64,000 nt of DNA, taken from contig NC_089830.1 of NCBI RefSeq assembly GCF_035046505.1, forward strand, positions 8,918,315 through 8,982,314, in the 5' to 3' direction. Shown here piece by piece: positions 31,380 through 41,781 of the stretch. The DNA comes from Tiliqua scincoides. Its lineage: Eukaryota; Chordata; Lepidosauria; Squamata; Scincidae. The notes beneath the pieces are model-generated. The model ran no database searches and had not been told where the DNA came from. It saw nothing but the letters and a program-made list of their open reading frames with translations. Each line of letters starts with the position of its first letter. Within the stretch, counting starts at the first letter, position 1. Position numbers and translations under genes: made by a program.

Positions 31380-34300
31380 AGGTCTACCAGGCTTCCCAGT
31401 GCAGCTTTAGCAGCTAGATACAGAAATATGGAAAACCAAACACACTCCTAAGTCACCCTAAACTCTTTTAAATAAAGAAAATTGTTGCAGAAAATTAGTA
31501 TTGCTGGATTTAGGCTCAGACTAGAATAGAAAGTGTCCTGTGTGTACTAAGACATGCTTCTGCAGCCACTGTAGCTCTGCAGCTGTGTCCCTGAGCTGCC
31601 ATACAAGGAGCAACTGTAGCAGGCCAGTTTCCTCCCGGATTTGACACAGTGTGAAGGAGTGTCATGTATGCATTCCTTGGCCCAGCACATACGGCTTCTG
31701 GTAGCAGCAGAAGCCACACACCCAGCATCCCACATAGGCAGCAAGTTCAGATGAGATAGGAAAATAAAAGTTTGCAAGAAATTTCTGGGTCCCCCTCTTT
31801 TGGCTCTTGGGTCCCCTTTTTGACCGTGGGCCCAGATACAAATTACACCCTTTATCCCCCTCTCATGGGGCCTGCCCTCTCTGCATCTGAAATGCGAAGT
31901 TGTGCCTTCCTCAACCTCTTCCATCCCCAACAGATGGCCATCACCAACCAACTATTCTGCTCTGTAAATGTCTGCTCCTCCTGTTCCAAGTCAGCCTAGA
32001 GAGGAAACAGTTTTGGCCAAATGCCAGACTGTATCAAGTCTGAAAATGGCAAGAAGAGAGGAACCCTTGATTGGCTATGTGACCAACAGACAGGGCTGGC
32101 CCATCCATGCGATCAACTGAGACAGTTGCCTCAGGTAGCACATTGGTGGAGGCTACTCATTTCTGTCCATCCACTTGCTCCACTACTCCTCCTCCTCCTC
32201 CTCTTTCCACTCCCTGGATTGGAAAAGGAGAAAGGGGACAAAGAGGAAGAGGAAATCTGGAGGGGAGGAGAGTGCTGAGCTACAGCCTTAGGACAATTTG
32301 GACAAATTGGGCCCCATGCCTGGAGGGGCCTTGGGGAGCCTCCCCAGGAGAATAAATGGGGGTGTGTGAAGCTGTCAGCAACTTCTCCTCCAGGGAGAAC
32401 CTGGAAGTGACATCACAGTGTCACGTGACTTCACTGTCCTGGGCTCTGGCACTTCTAGTTACACCTCTGCTTTTCCAATCCAGAGAGCTTGACGGGGGGG
32501 GGGGGGGAAGTAGGCAGCAAGTAAGAGGTGGTAGCATAAATCTTGTTTATCAGGAGTCATGCACCAACCCTGGCCTGTTGGGCTTGAGCAACACTGCCTC
32601 TGCTCCTTGTCTACTCCTCTCATGCGCCATTTGATGCATCTGCTCAGTTGTGTTGATAGGCAAGGTTCTCCTGCTTTAGCAAACTGAGCTGGGTTCTGCA
32701 TTCAATAAAAAGGGCATGAAGAAAGGACTAAACTGTCTCACATTAAAAACAAACCTTATGTTAATATGAACAGTAAGATTAGAGCAGCAATATCCAGTGT
32801 ATATCTATGTACATATCTACAGTGTATATTTATGTACATAGTTACATAGATATTACTATCTACATACTAATATCTATGTAACTGCAGAAACGTCAGCAAA
32901 GTGAAGTTGGATCATGCAAATTTCTCCTTGTTAGAGGCATCTGCACAGCAGAAAACTGCATCCTACCCTTTGTGACATCCCACTGCATCATACTCACATC
33001 TTTCTGCACCTGGATGGTGGTAGCAGCTTACAATGTTCCTTTCTTCACTGTCCTTCCCCCCAACCCCTCTCCCCAAGACTTCTGCATTCAGAACTGTGCA
33101 GCCAAATGAGAGTGTCTCTAAAACAGATAAACACAAAAAGAACAGGCCAGAGTTTCTGGCATTTCCTTGGCAACTGAGGCAGTCCCACTTTCTTTGTCAG
33201 CAGCCCTCATTGCATTGGGCCTGTCCCTGTTGCGTCACTGTCTTCCATTTACAGTAAATATAGGAGGCTGGGAGACAAGGGGGCCTCCTAGACATTCCTG
33301 GCATGGTGGAGGGGGTGGATTGTGCAATTCACCTTCCCAGATGGATTTCTTTGCAGATAAACATGAGCTTGGTGAGCTCCAAGCAGCTTGATCCTATCAT
33401 GGCCCAACTATGCTGGTTACGCCACAGTTTTAGTGGGTATTGTTGTGGCATCTTGTCATGGCAATCTTGTGCCTTCATAGCTGCCAAGCAGAAAGCAAAG
33501 AAATCATAGTGGTCACAAAAGATTAAGTTGTAAAATTGGCAGCATCCAGGGCATTTTGGTTGCAATCAGAATGCTGTGTACCAGTGAGGCCCCCACATGA
33601 GCAAGGGCTAAAGGCCCCAATTCGCATGCAGCAAGGGCAGAGCAATCTCATGAATCCTCCTACCAAGTGCACACCCACCACACACCCAGTGCACAACCAG
33701 TCAGGCAGGTTGAGCAATGGCATAGCTAAGGGGGGGTGAAGGGGGTACATTGTTCAGGGTATGATGCCTTCAGGGGCTGCCAACTCATACCCCCCCAATG
33801 GTGGATCTTGAAGTGTAGGGGGGGGGTGCAGGAGAAGATACAGCAGCAGTAAGGACACTTCCTTGACTCCTCAGTACTTTCTCCTGCACTCCCTCTCCTA
33901 TGCACTTCAAGCCACTCTGAAGTGACTGACCACTAAATAATGATTGGCTGCTCAGAGTGGCTCACAACTGCTCCAAGTGCACTGTAAAACTGGAAGTAAT
34001 TGACAGTGAGGTCATTACATCACTACAATTACTTCCAAGTTAGACGTTTCTGGATGGTGATGTCTAATGTCACAGCCCCAGGTGACAGGTGCCTTAGGTA
34101 CGTCACTGAGGCTTAGTCTGCAGTTTCTTCTCTTGGCAAACTCCAGGATGCAGTGGACAGGAGGGTGGCATCAGACACAAGCTCTAACCCTCCCTCAGAG
34201 AGAAGCCCGAATCTCCAGGCAGCCCACATAACTGCAGCCTGCCAAGATCCATCCCCTTTGCCAGGCAGGCACCAAAGGAAGAACATTCCAATCATAGCAG

Positions 34301-34400
34301 GCAGCGGCCTCATAGCCTACTACATAAGAGGAGGTCGGACCAGAGAACCCGTGTCCGCCACCGTCTCCTGCTAGGAGAAAGGCTTGAGTCTGACCATGAA
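31380..34400. other. FHL3-UTP11 intergenic sequence
   Basis: No exon was found. A decayed hAT-like element probably lies at 32089-32345 (CAGGGCTGGCCCATCCATGC; right part GACAAATTGGGCCCCATGCC). An AT-rich block with repeated TATCTATGTA and TACATAGATA half-palindromes lies at 32800-32882. Another hAT-like left end lies near 33718 (ATGGCATAGCTAAGGGGGGG). Confidence 0.4.
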
Positions 34401-34412
34401 AACAATGGGTCT

Positions 34413-34740
34413 GCACAGGGCCGGCCTTAGGAGGTGCAGGGCCCAACTGGAAACATTTTTTGCAGGTCCCCAGGTTCGCAGACAAGCTTTGCAGAAACTT
34501 AGAGATATCAATAACATTTAATATAGACTTTATATCTCCATGGTAGAATGGAAAGCCATTAAAATGTGCACTTTAAAACACACGTGAGTTAATGAACCAA
34601 ATTGATCTAAGAACATATTAATATAAAACTTCATACAAGAGTAGAGTATGTTACCCTTGTGCAGGGCCCCCTTAGGTGCGGGGCCCATTTGGAAACAATT
34701 GGTCCAATTGACATAAAGCTGACCTGGAAGCAAAGGATAG
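34413..34740. repeat. fragments of the GGCCGGCCTTAGG hAT family
   Basis: CAGGGCCGGCCTTAGGAGGT at 34418 and GTGCAGGGCCCCCTTAGGTG near 34660 resemble the left end of the element at 23205. No matching right ends with target duplication were found. Confidence 0.45.
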
Positions 34741-34776
34741 GTTTGTGCTGCAAACAATTTCATGGAGACCTTAGAG

Positions 34777-35400
34777 CAGTGTTTCTCAAATGGTGGGTCT
34801 TGAGCAGATTTCAGGTGGGTTCCTGTTCATTTCAATGTGTATTTTAAAAAACAGATTTGATGCTACCATGGAATGTGACTGCATTTGGGAAATGTTACAG
34901 ATCTATACTTTTAATAGGTTACTATGTATATGCTATGAACAATGGTAGTCAATGGGGCTTACTCCTGGGATAGACCAAACCTGTTACCCTGCACGTGCCT
35001 GATCTTGTCTAATCTCAGAAGCTAAGCAGGGTCAGGCCTGGTTAATAATTGGATGGGAGAGTGCCTGGGAATACCAGGTGCTGTAGGCTTATACCATTGT
35101 CTTTCGAGATTGAAAGTTGCCAACCAAGTGTGGATAGGATTGTAGCCTTTGGGACATTTGGGGAATATTTTCAGCAACCAGTTCAGCAATTGCTTGGGAG
35201 GGTTCTTTGTTATTTTAAATAAATTTTTTAACTTATTGTAGACTTTTAGTTTATTTGATTGATTTGATTGTCAGGGAGGTGCTTGCTTTGATAATATCAC
35301 TTCCAGCCATGATGTCACTTCCAGGTTAATGATATAAATTCTGGTGGGTTTTATAATTCTAAAAAGTGGGTCCCAGTGCTAAAAAGTTTGAGAACTACTG
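34777..35400 (+). mobile_element. hAT element with perfect target duplication, carrying a nested 5S-SINE
   Basis: The left end is CAGTGTTTCTCAAATGGTGG and the right end CTAAAAAGTTTGAGAACTACTG minus its first base pairs. The 8-mer CCTTAGAG is repeated exactly at 34769-34776 and 35401-35408. The inner sequence (TTTGATGCTACCATGGAATG, ATCTATACTTTTAATAGG) is shared with the copy at 40243. Both copies carry the right half of the palindromic Harbinger-like MITE inside (GTCAATGGGGCTTACTCCTG and GTGTGGATAGGATTGTAGCC). In this copy that half is split by a 5S-derived SINE. Confidence 0.85.
34978..35125 (+). mobile_element. 5S rRNA-derived SINE (SINE3 type)
   Basis: About 110 bp follow 5S rRNA from base 10 or so to its end: ACCCTGCACGTGCCTGATCT, AATCTCAGAAGCTAAGCAGG (the internal A-box), ATTGGATGGGAGAGTGCCTG (C-box) and AATACCAGGTGCTGTAGGC. 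The 5S part is followed by a tail ATACCATTGTCTTTCGAGAT, TGAAAGTTGCCAACC that is not 5S. The tail matches the 3' end of the LINE at 965-1663 (minus). Not a functional 5S gene: it has substitutions, a foreign tail and no T-run terminator. Confidence 0.88.
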
Positions 35401-35439
35401 CCTTAGAGAGTAGAGATCATATTTAAGGGACTTGAGGTG

Positions 35440-35615
35440 ACTCGGGGCCTAAACCTATCTAACTTTCCAGCACCGTTGCAGCTGCAGTGCAGCCAACAGA
35501 TGTTCCCATACCTTAAGGAGGCCTCAGTAACTGCCCTTCCACCACAGGATGCAGTGTATGCCCCATTGGCACAGCTGCACCAACACTGGAAAACTGGATA
35601 GGACAGGGCTCTCAA
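35440..35615. mobile_element. long-TIR Harbinger-like MITE
   Basis: The termini are GGGCCTAAACCTATCTAACT and the complement of AACTGGATAGGACAGGGCT. The inner block (GTTCCCATACCTTAAGGAGG, CACCACAGGATGCAGTGTAT) is that of the family at 45036. Confidence 0.7.
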
Positions 35616-36263
35616 GCAGTTTTTTCACAACTTCGGGTTACTTTTCTACCTAGATGTGGTATAAAACAGGCACTTTTGCTGAGTCCCTGGGATTCAATAG
35701 CTCACACTCAAGCTCTCTGAGGCAAGTTGCCTTCTTCTGGATCTCAGATTTTAACGAGGCATATATATTCTTTGGTTACATGTTTCCCTTGTAATGCTGG
35801 GGCAAGGGTGACACAAATGGATTGTAGCATAGCCGGAACAGTTTTTTTTTTTCCAGGTTGGCATCTCGCCTGAGCTCCTCTGTTCCAAGTGTTCTGCTTT
35901 TTGAATATTAAATGGTAGATGCATTAACAGGAAGCTCCCCCTCAAAGCCCCTGGTCCATGCTGCTGGTATGCTCCCCATTACTCTTAGCCTGGGTGTTCT
36001 TCATGCCTTCACTCACTACTCGATGCAAAAGGAATAAGACTTCAGAAATTACAGCTAAGGAACCCACCAGCTGGGATGTGTCACTGATTCCACAGCATCT
36101 CTGGTGATTCACTCTTTGTTTAGACTGATATGTATGAATTTACCAAAAATAGGCAGTTTTTTGTTTAATAAACATCATGTTGGATTTTGCCCTTGTGAAG
36201 GGTCATTCAAAATATACATAAATGACAAAGAATCTTGTGACAGCATCACTGCTGGACCTAGCT

Positions 36264-36610
36264 GAGACAAGCAGTGCAATCCTAGGCATGTCTACTCTGA
36301 GCTAAGTCCTACTGAGTTCAATAGGACTTACTCATAGGTAAATGCATATAGGATTTAGCCAAAGGGTGTTCTTTATCACATGATTGAGGGCCCAATCCCA
36401 TCCAACTTTCCAGCAATGACACAGCCATGCCAATTGTTCCCTTACCATTTGTTCCCTCACCTCGGGGCTGCACTGCAGCTGCATTGGTACTGGAAAGTTG
36501 GATAGGATTGGGCCCCGAGGCTGCAATCCTATGCTCACTTTCATAGGAGTAAGCCCCATTTACTGCAATGGGACTTGCTTCTGAGTAAATGTGCCTAGGA
36601 TGGGGCTGTG
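36264..36610. repeat. three Harbinger-like MITEs side by side
   Basis: A palindromic MITE (about 36272-36360), a short long-TIR MITE (36388-36517; ends GGGCCCAATCCCATCCAACT and AGTTGGATAGGATTGGGCCC) and another palindromic MITE (36525-36610) lie almost end to end. Only short unrelated sequence separates them. Confidence 0.7.
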
Positions 36611-36676
36611 AGTTAATTAACTTAGCATTGCTAGGAGGTTATCACTAATTTTGAACAGTCACTGCACTGATCTTGT

Positions 36677-37552
36677 ATGCTTGTTGCAAGAGAAGGGGGG
36701 AGGGAGAGTGAGAGAGTGAGTACTTGCCTACTGAATGTTACACATCATGTATCTGATAAAGTTTCACAAAAAACTTACACTAAATTAAGTGTGTTACCTT
36801 CTAATTTTATCCTCGAGATACACTGGCATAGAAGTCAACCTGCCAATGGACATGCCACAGACACTGGTTCAATGCCAGAAAAATGCCACACCAATGTAGC
36901 TTGGATGTCACTTGGATGTGGGTGCAACTCTGCTGGTGGAGAGGTTAAAAAGAAGAGGAGATGGGGGTGTGATGTGGGAGAAATGAGAAGGAATCCCAAC
37001 TCTCTTTCAGACACAACCCTGATGCTGGGAAAGTGTTACACCAACAACAGAGCTGGCATAGATCAGAGTAACCCTATAAGGAACAAGGGGGAAGTGAAAA
37101 CAGCAGAAAATTGCACTTTCCATTCTCTGTCCATGCATTTTCTTATGAAGGCACATAGGATACAGACTCCATATGGCAGCCAATCACTGGACATCAACAC
37201 TAGTACTAAAGCCCCTGCCAGGGAGACTATAGCCGATTGGATGTGTGGCAAAGGCTATACCTCTCTAGCCACTCAAAGGGGAACTTTAGTGATAGGAACC
37301 ATGGTGAAAGGGCACTTGGTGCATAGGGAAAGGCACTTGTGCACTTTTGCACAAACAGTCTTTTGTCCCTCAAAAGAAACATGGCAAAATAACACTTGCC
37401 TTCTCAGATCTTATTGCAGGGACTCTGTACTAGGAGAACTTCATGCACAAACACCCAATTGGAACCACAAAGGAAGAAAGCAAGCAAGTGCACCCCGAAG
37501 GGATAAACAAAGCAGGGGGAGGGAATTCCATGCTGCAATGTATCCTTCCTGA
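36677..37552 (+). other. unexplained long open frame in intergenic DNA
   Basis: A 291-codon open frame (first methionine codes inside; the first codon of the open stretch is not a good ATG context) with no motif I recognise. It is rich in Asn, Thr, Ser, Cys and His and has no signal peptide or repeat. It lies about 4 kb upstream of UTP11. Chance, or a frame inside an unrecognised repeat, is more likely than a gene. Confidence 0.15.
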
Positions 37553-37559
37553 TCTCTGT

Positions 37560-39320
37560 CTGATGTTGAACATGGGATAGTCCTAAGGTGATAGGAGATA
37601 AGAAGTGGAGACATCAAGGTTGCCCAAACTTTTTTCCTTGTAACCACTAGGAAAATGTAGTTGTCTGCTTCCTTTTGGCATGTACCAGGGGCTCCAACCA
37701 TTGCTACCACTGGTCAAACATTAATTTGTAGAATTCTACTGCAGTGCCCCCCCCCCCAAAGAGAGGGAAAAGTAGAGTAGAATGCTGAAACAGCCATGCT
37801 GAGTGGCCGACTCTGTATCCAGAGCAAGGTAGGTGCTGGCTGGAGGTCAACTCGGGGTAAGAGGATATTTTCCCCCTTACCCTTTGTCAAGCCATGGGGC
37901 TACTAGGATCTGCACTGGCAACTTTGTGGGTGCAAATCCAAGTAGCCTGCGTGTTTTGCCAAATTCCTGTTCCACGTTTGTCTGGAGAACTTATACCCAC
38001 TTTAAGCCAATTAGTTCCCCTGGCTCACACCTGGCTTGCTCTAGCAGCATACAAAGCTACTATTGATCCTCCACACTAACAAAGTAACCATTAGGTAGCT
38101 TGTCTGTAGGGTCCCTCCTGATACTCACAGCAAAAGCTCTTCTAGGTACAGCAACACCTCCTCAGCTCTCCACCACCCAGCAGTCTCTAGCTGTCCCCAT
38201 TCCAGCAATCCTCAGTCTTTTGTTCATCCATCACCCAGTCCTCTCTCTTTCCTCCTACTACTCACAAACTCTCCTGCCTTCAGGTGCTGCTTTTATCCCT
38301 GAAGGCCTTGTTGCCTCTATGTGGCTGCAGCTGTGTAGCACACCTACATCAATCCATCCTCCTGGTGTTAATCCCATGCTTCTCAGACCTGTCAGAGCAA
38401 GGGGGCCACGGTTGACACCATATCTTGTCTTGTGCATTTCCATTACACCATGTAAGGCTGATCAGGCCACGGATGGAGGTTAGGATTGGCCTGTGCTGCT
38501 GCAGCTAGTCCTGCCCCCCCCCCCCCCCCGCCGATCTACCTCCTGGTCCCACTCTCCTGGGCCTGATCTGCCTCCTGGGCTGCCCCCCCCAAGAAACACC
38601 CTCCGCTTCTGTTCTGCTCTTCCGCTACCCTCTACCAACCCCCACACTGGCCAGCCTCAAAACTCACCAGCACAGGATCCAGATTCGGCCTCGGAGCTGG
38701 TGTGGGCCTCTGAACCGGCCTTCCCAACTCACAAGGTGGTGTGAACGTGCTTTATGGCATGTTTGCGACACTCAGAGGCCAGTGCAGGGTGGCTGCGCCA
38801 ACTCCATGTTTAGATTGCACTGCCCATGTTGCAAGTCACCATGATTTTGCCACCCCTCCCACAGATCACACTGGATATATACTCTGGTGGCAGCACTCTC
38901 CCTCACCATTACTGAATATGCATCTAAAGCCAAAGACCAGGTGTGACTGAAGCTGTTGTCAAGTCTTTGTTACTCTGTGTCTCCTCTCCCCACAGGCAGC
39001 TGTCCCACAGATGAAGACACTAAGCAGACCCCAAGGGAAGCCTATAGCCTGCCTGCCTGCCTGCAGTGACCAGTGTGAGCCCTGCTGCTGCTTGGCAAGA
39101 ACTATTTTGTTCCAGCAGCGACCTGGGGTGTTGCAAACTCCTTCACAGACAGTGAACTAAGTGGTGCAATCAGACCTCACTAGTACCTGTGACTTGACCA
39201 TCTGTTTGGTTATTTGCAGAGGAACAATAGCCCTGCTAGGAGAGATGATTGGCAACCACACTTGTGTGTTTCTCTTTCAGATGCTTCTCTATTGCTGATA
39301 CAGGTCAATGAAAACTTTGA
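37560..39320. other. intergenic, nothing recognised
   Basis: No exon or repeat that I can name. Poly-C tracts lie at 37745 and 38513. Confidence 0.35.
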
Positions 39321-39397
39321 CTTGATCACACTTGTTGTCTCTTCGTTGGCAGACAGAGATCGTTCCCATTTTGGTTGATTCTTACCTCTGTTGGCCT

Positions 39398-40096
39398 CAT
39401 GGTAGGACGGGGGAGGGGTGGCTCTCTGTTCTCAGGGTCTGCAGCTTCCTCACTCCATGATTTCATGGGCTTTGAGGAGCAGCCAATATTGGAGCTGGTG
39501 GATGCAGTGGTTGGCTCATTCGGTATCATGCCCTTGACACTTGGACGCCACACTGATGATGCAGGATGCTGCTTCATGGGTGATAGGCTGTCAGGGTTTC
39601 CGTGGATGCTGGGGCATTATTAAAAAGGGCTGTGCCGGTGTTACTGGGAGGGCTGTACCTGTATGGCATTGCCTGGGTGGATTTAGGATATGACTGACGT
39701 GGTGTGTCTGTGTACCTTTGGTGCAGCATCTGAACAGGATTGAGGCATGGGTCCTACCAGACTATTTTTGCTGGTACAGTCTAACATGTTTAACATCTAG
39801 AGGGCTATATGTGGAATAGGCAATCTAGTGGTGATTTGGATCTATTCATTCCATCAGCACTGGTATGTGTAATACTTCCTTAAAGAAAACAACAGATGTT
39901 CACCTGTTTGCTGCTCCTCAGAGTAATCAATGTTCTTGTATCCTGCAAGACATACAATAGTTCTCAGAGGTGCAGCACGATCCCCCTTTGTCACAGGCAG
40001 AAGTGGTTCTTTCTTCACCCTTGGCATGCTGTGATGGGCTCTCAGCTCATCTAATTGTGAGGTGGACTCTGCCTGTGCATGGCTTAGTGGGCCCAC
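39398..40096 (-). other. possible decayed coding pieces with splice-like ends
   Basis: Two minus-strand open stretches look more protein-like than their surroundings. One, near 40090-39913, includes STSQLDELRAHHSMPRVKKE and CLAGYKNIDYSEEQQT, followed by G|GTGAAC. The other, near 39608-39398, has a possible acceptor (ATGCCCCAG), contains SSVWRPSVKGMIPNEPTT and MRPTE, and is followed by G|GTAAGA. The reading phases across a simple join do not match. I do not recognise a family; remnants of a DNA-transposon protein are one option. Confidence 0.2.
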
Positions 40097-40242
40097 CTAG
40101 TGTCCTTGGTTTCTCTTTGACCAATTCCACCCACGAGGTCCCTAGTACTGGCCAGGGGCTGCTCTCAAACTCTTCAACTAGCTTTATTCTTCAACTCTCT
40201 GAATACAGTACTATACTATACTACTCTCTGCATTCAGTAGAT

Positions 40243-40599
40243 CAGTGTTTCTCAAACTGTGGGTCGGGACCTACTAGGTGGGTCACAAGCCAATTTCAGG
40301 TGGTACCCCATTCATTTCAATATTTTATTTGTAACATAGTAGACTTGATGCTACCATGGTATGTGACTGCATTTGCACAAGTGTTAGAGATCTATACTTT
40401 CAACAGGCTATTATACTTTTAACAATAATAGTAAATGGGACTTACTCCTGGGTGAGTGTGGGTAGGATTGCAGTTTAGGATTGTTAAAAATTTTCTTGCT
40501 TGATGATGCCACTTCTGGTCATGACATCACTTCCAGTGGGTCCTGACCAATACTCATTCTAAAAAGTGGGTCTCGTTGCTAAAAGTTTGAGAACCACTG
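40243..40599 (+). mobile_element. non-autonomous hAT element
   Basis: The left end is CAGTGTTTCTCAAACTGTGG and the right end CTAAAAGTTTGAGAACCACTG minus its first base. The flanking 8-mers CAGTAGAT and TGGTAAAT agree at 5 of 8. It is the same subfamily as 34777-35400 and shows the ancestral, uninterrupted MITE half (ACTTACTCCTGGGTGAGTGT). Confidence 0.75.
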
Positions 40600-40814
40600 T
40601 GGTAAATGGTTCTCAATGTTGTCCTATAACCATAGCGGAAATTAGGAGGGCTTCCATGGGGCAATGTGACCAGATTGCAAAAGAGGCACCCCAAAATGTA
40701 GGACACCCAAGAAAAATGTAGGACACGATAAAATAAAAGCTAAAAACACTTGTATGGTATATGGATTTCATGTGGTTAATTTAAACACTATATTACTTAT
40801 TATTCAATTTAAAA

Positions 40815-41088
40815 CTATTATTATTATTATTATTATTATTTATTAACAGCATTAATATACTGCTTTTCAACAAAAAGTTCACAGAGCAGTTTACAGAGAA
40901 AATCAAATACTTAATGGCTCCCTGTCCCAAAAGGGCTCACAATCTAAAAAGAGACAAAAGAACTCCAGCAGACAGCCACTAGAAAAGACACTGCAGGGGT
41001 GAGGAGGGGCAGTTACTCTCCCCCTGCTAAATAAAAGAGGATCACCCTCTTGAAGTGCCTCTTCGCCAGTTAGCAGGGGCTGAGATAT
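40815..41088 (-). repeat. L2-type LINE/SINE 3' tail
   Basis: The complement of the tail described at 19695. The plus strand reads (ATT)n, TTAACAGCATTAATATACTG, CTTTTCAACAAAAAGTTCAC, AGAGCAGTTTACAGAGAAAA, GGCTCACAATCTAAAAAGAG and CTCTCCCCCTGCTAAATAAA. It ends about 630 bp before the UTP11 start. Confidence 0.8.
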
Positions 41089-41395
41089 AATAAATGTATA
41101 CTATAACTCTATGCCATACAGTTTACGACAAGGAGCGGATGTGCTGCCGGCGGGGGTCTGCTCAGAGAGGAAAGGAGGACTTTGGAATTCTTTTCCAGGA
41201 CGCAAGACTAAAAAGAGGACACGCCCTGGAAAAAGAGGGGTCTGGCCGCCCTTTCCCGGGGAACTGGGGCTGGGAAACCAGCGGGTGTTGCTGCTCCCAT
41301 TTCTTTGGGGAGGGCCGAACAGGCTGCAGCAGAGCTGCGCTGACGCCGTGCAGTTCCCTCGGTGCAAACTCTGCACGTGAGTGAGTGTCTGCGAA

Positions 41396-41562
41396 GGTTT
41401 GCAACTCCCTGGTCTGATGGGGGCACCTCCTTTTGCGACCTGTTGCAATCTTTTGCAGCCTGTTTCAAAGGTTTGCAACGGTTGCAAAGGTGTGCAAACC
41501 TTTATGCAAAAGTGTGCAAACTTTGGCAGAAGTTTGCAAAAGTTTGCAGCTCCGCAAAAGGA
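41396..41562. repeat. helically phased TTGCAA-type micro-repeat in UTP11 promoter region
   Basis: Some thirteen variants of TTTGCAA or its complement (TTTGCAAC, GTTGCAAT, TTTGCAG, TGTGCAAAC, TATGCAAA, CGCAAAAG) occur in about 165 bp. Cores lie near 41399, 41431, 41442, 41452, 41472, 41481, 41493, 41504, 41515, 41533, 41543 and 41553. Most steps are 9-12 bp or about twice that, close to one helical turn. TTGCAA is its own complement and resembles a compressed C/EBP-type site (TTGCGCAA). It could equally be a decayed 10-11-bp tandem repeat. Confidence 0.7.
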
Positions 41563-41564
41563 AG

Positions 41565-41718
41565 CGCCCGCCATCAGACAATGCAATTGTCAGTCTAGCT
41601 TTCTTATCAGTTTATGGTCCGCAGGGGGAGGGGCAGCAGTTTAGGGAGGGTGGGGGTTACAACAGGAAGCTGGGCCTGGGAACCGACCCGGAAGCGGCTT
41701 AGCTGGGTGCCTGCAAGC
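41565..41718 (+). promoter_or_regulatory. UTP11: UTP11 core promoter and 5' UTR region
   Basis: Directly upstream of the UTP11 ATG. It contains ACCCGGAAGCGG (CCGGAAG at 41688-41694) and ACAGGAAGC (near 41662), which are ETS/GABP-type sites usual in promoters of ribosome-biogenesis genes. Moderate CpG content is present and no TATA box is seen. The exact transcription start is not readable. Confidence 0.55.
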
Positions 41719-41781
41719 ATGGCTGCTGCATTCAAGAAAGCAGGCAAGGCTGGGCAGCGTCAGCATCGGGAACGGGCTCAG
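41719..41781 (+). CDS. UTP11: UTP11 exon 1 (coding part)
   Basis: Residues 1-21, MAAAFKKAGKAGQRQHRERA then Q; donor CAG|GTAGGC; phase 0. The ATG follows GCCTGCAAGC and matches the conserved protein start. Intron 1 (about 4.8 kb) carries the 93-bp MITE array and a CR1 copy. Confidence 0.95.

Noticed and set aside
34978-35100. A 5S rRNA gene
   Set aside because: The 5S similarity is clear, but the 5' end is cut, substitutions are present, a LINE-like tail replaces the terminator and it lies inside a hAT. It is a SINE.
41111-41702. Overlapping 78-161-codon frames in the UTP11 promoter
   Set aside because: They run through the TTGCAA micro-repeat on all frames and both strands and lack any conserved feature.
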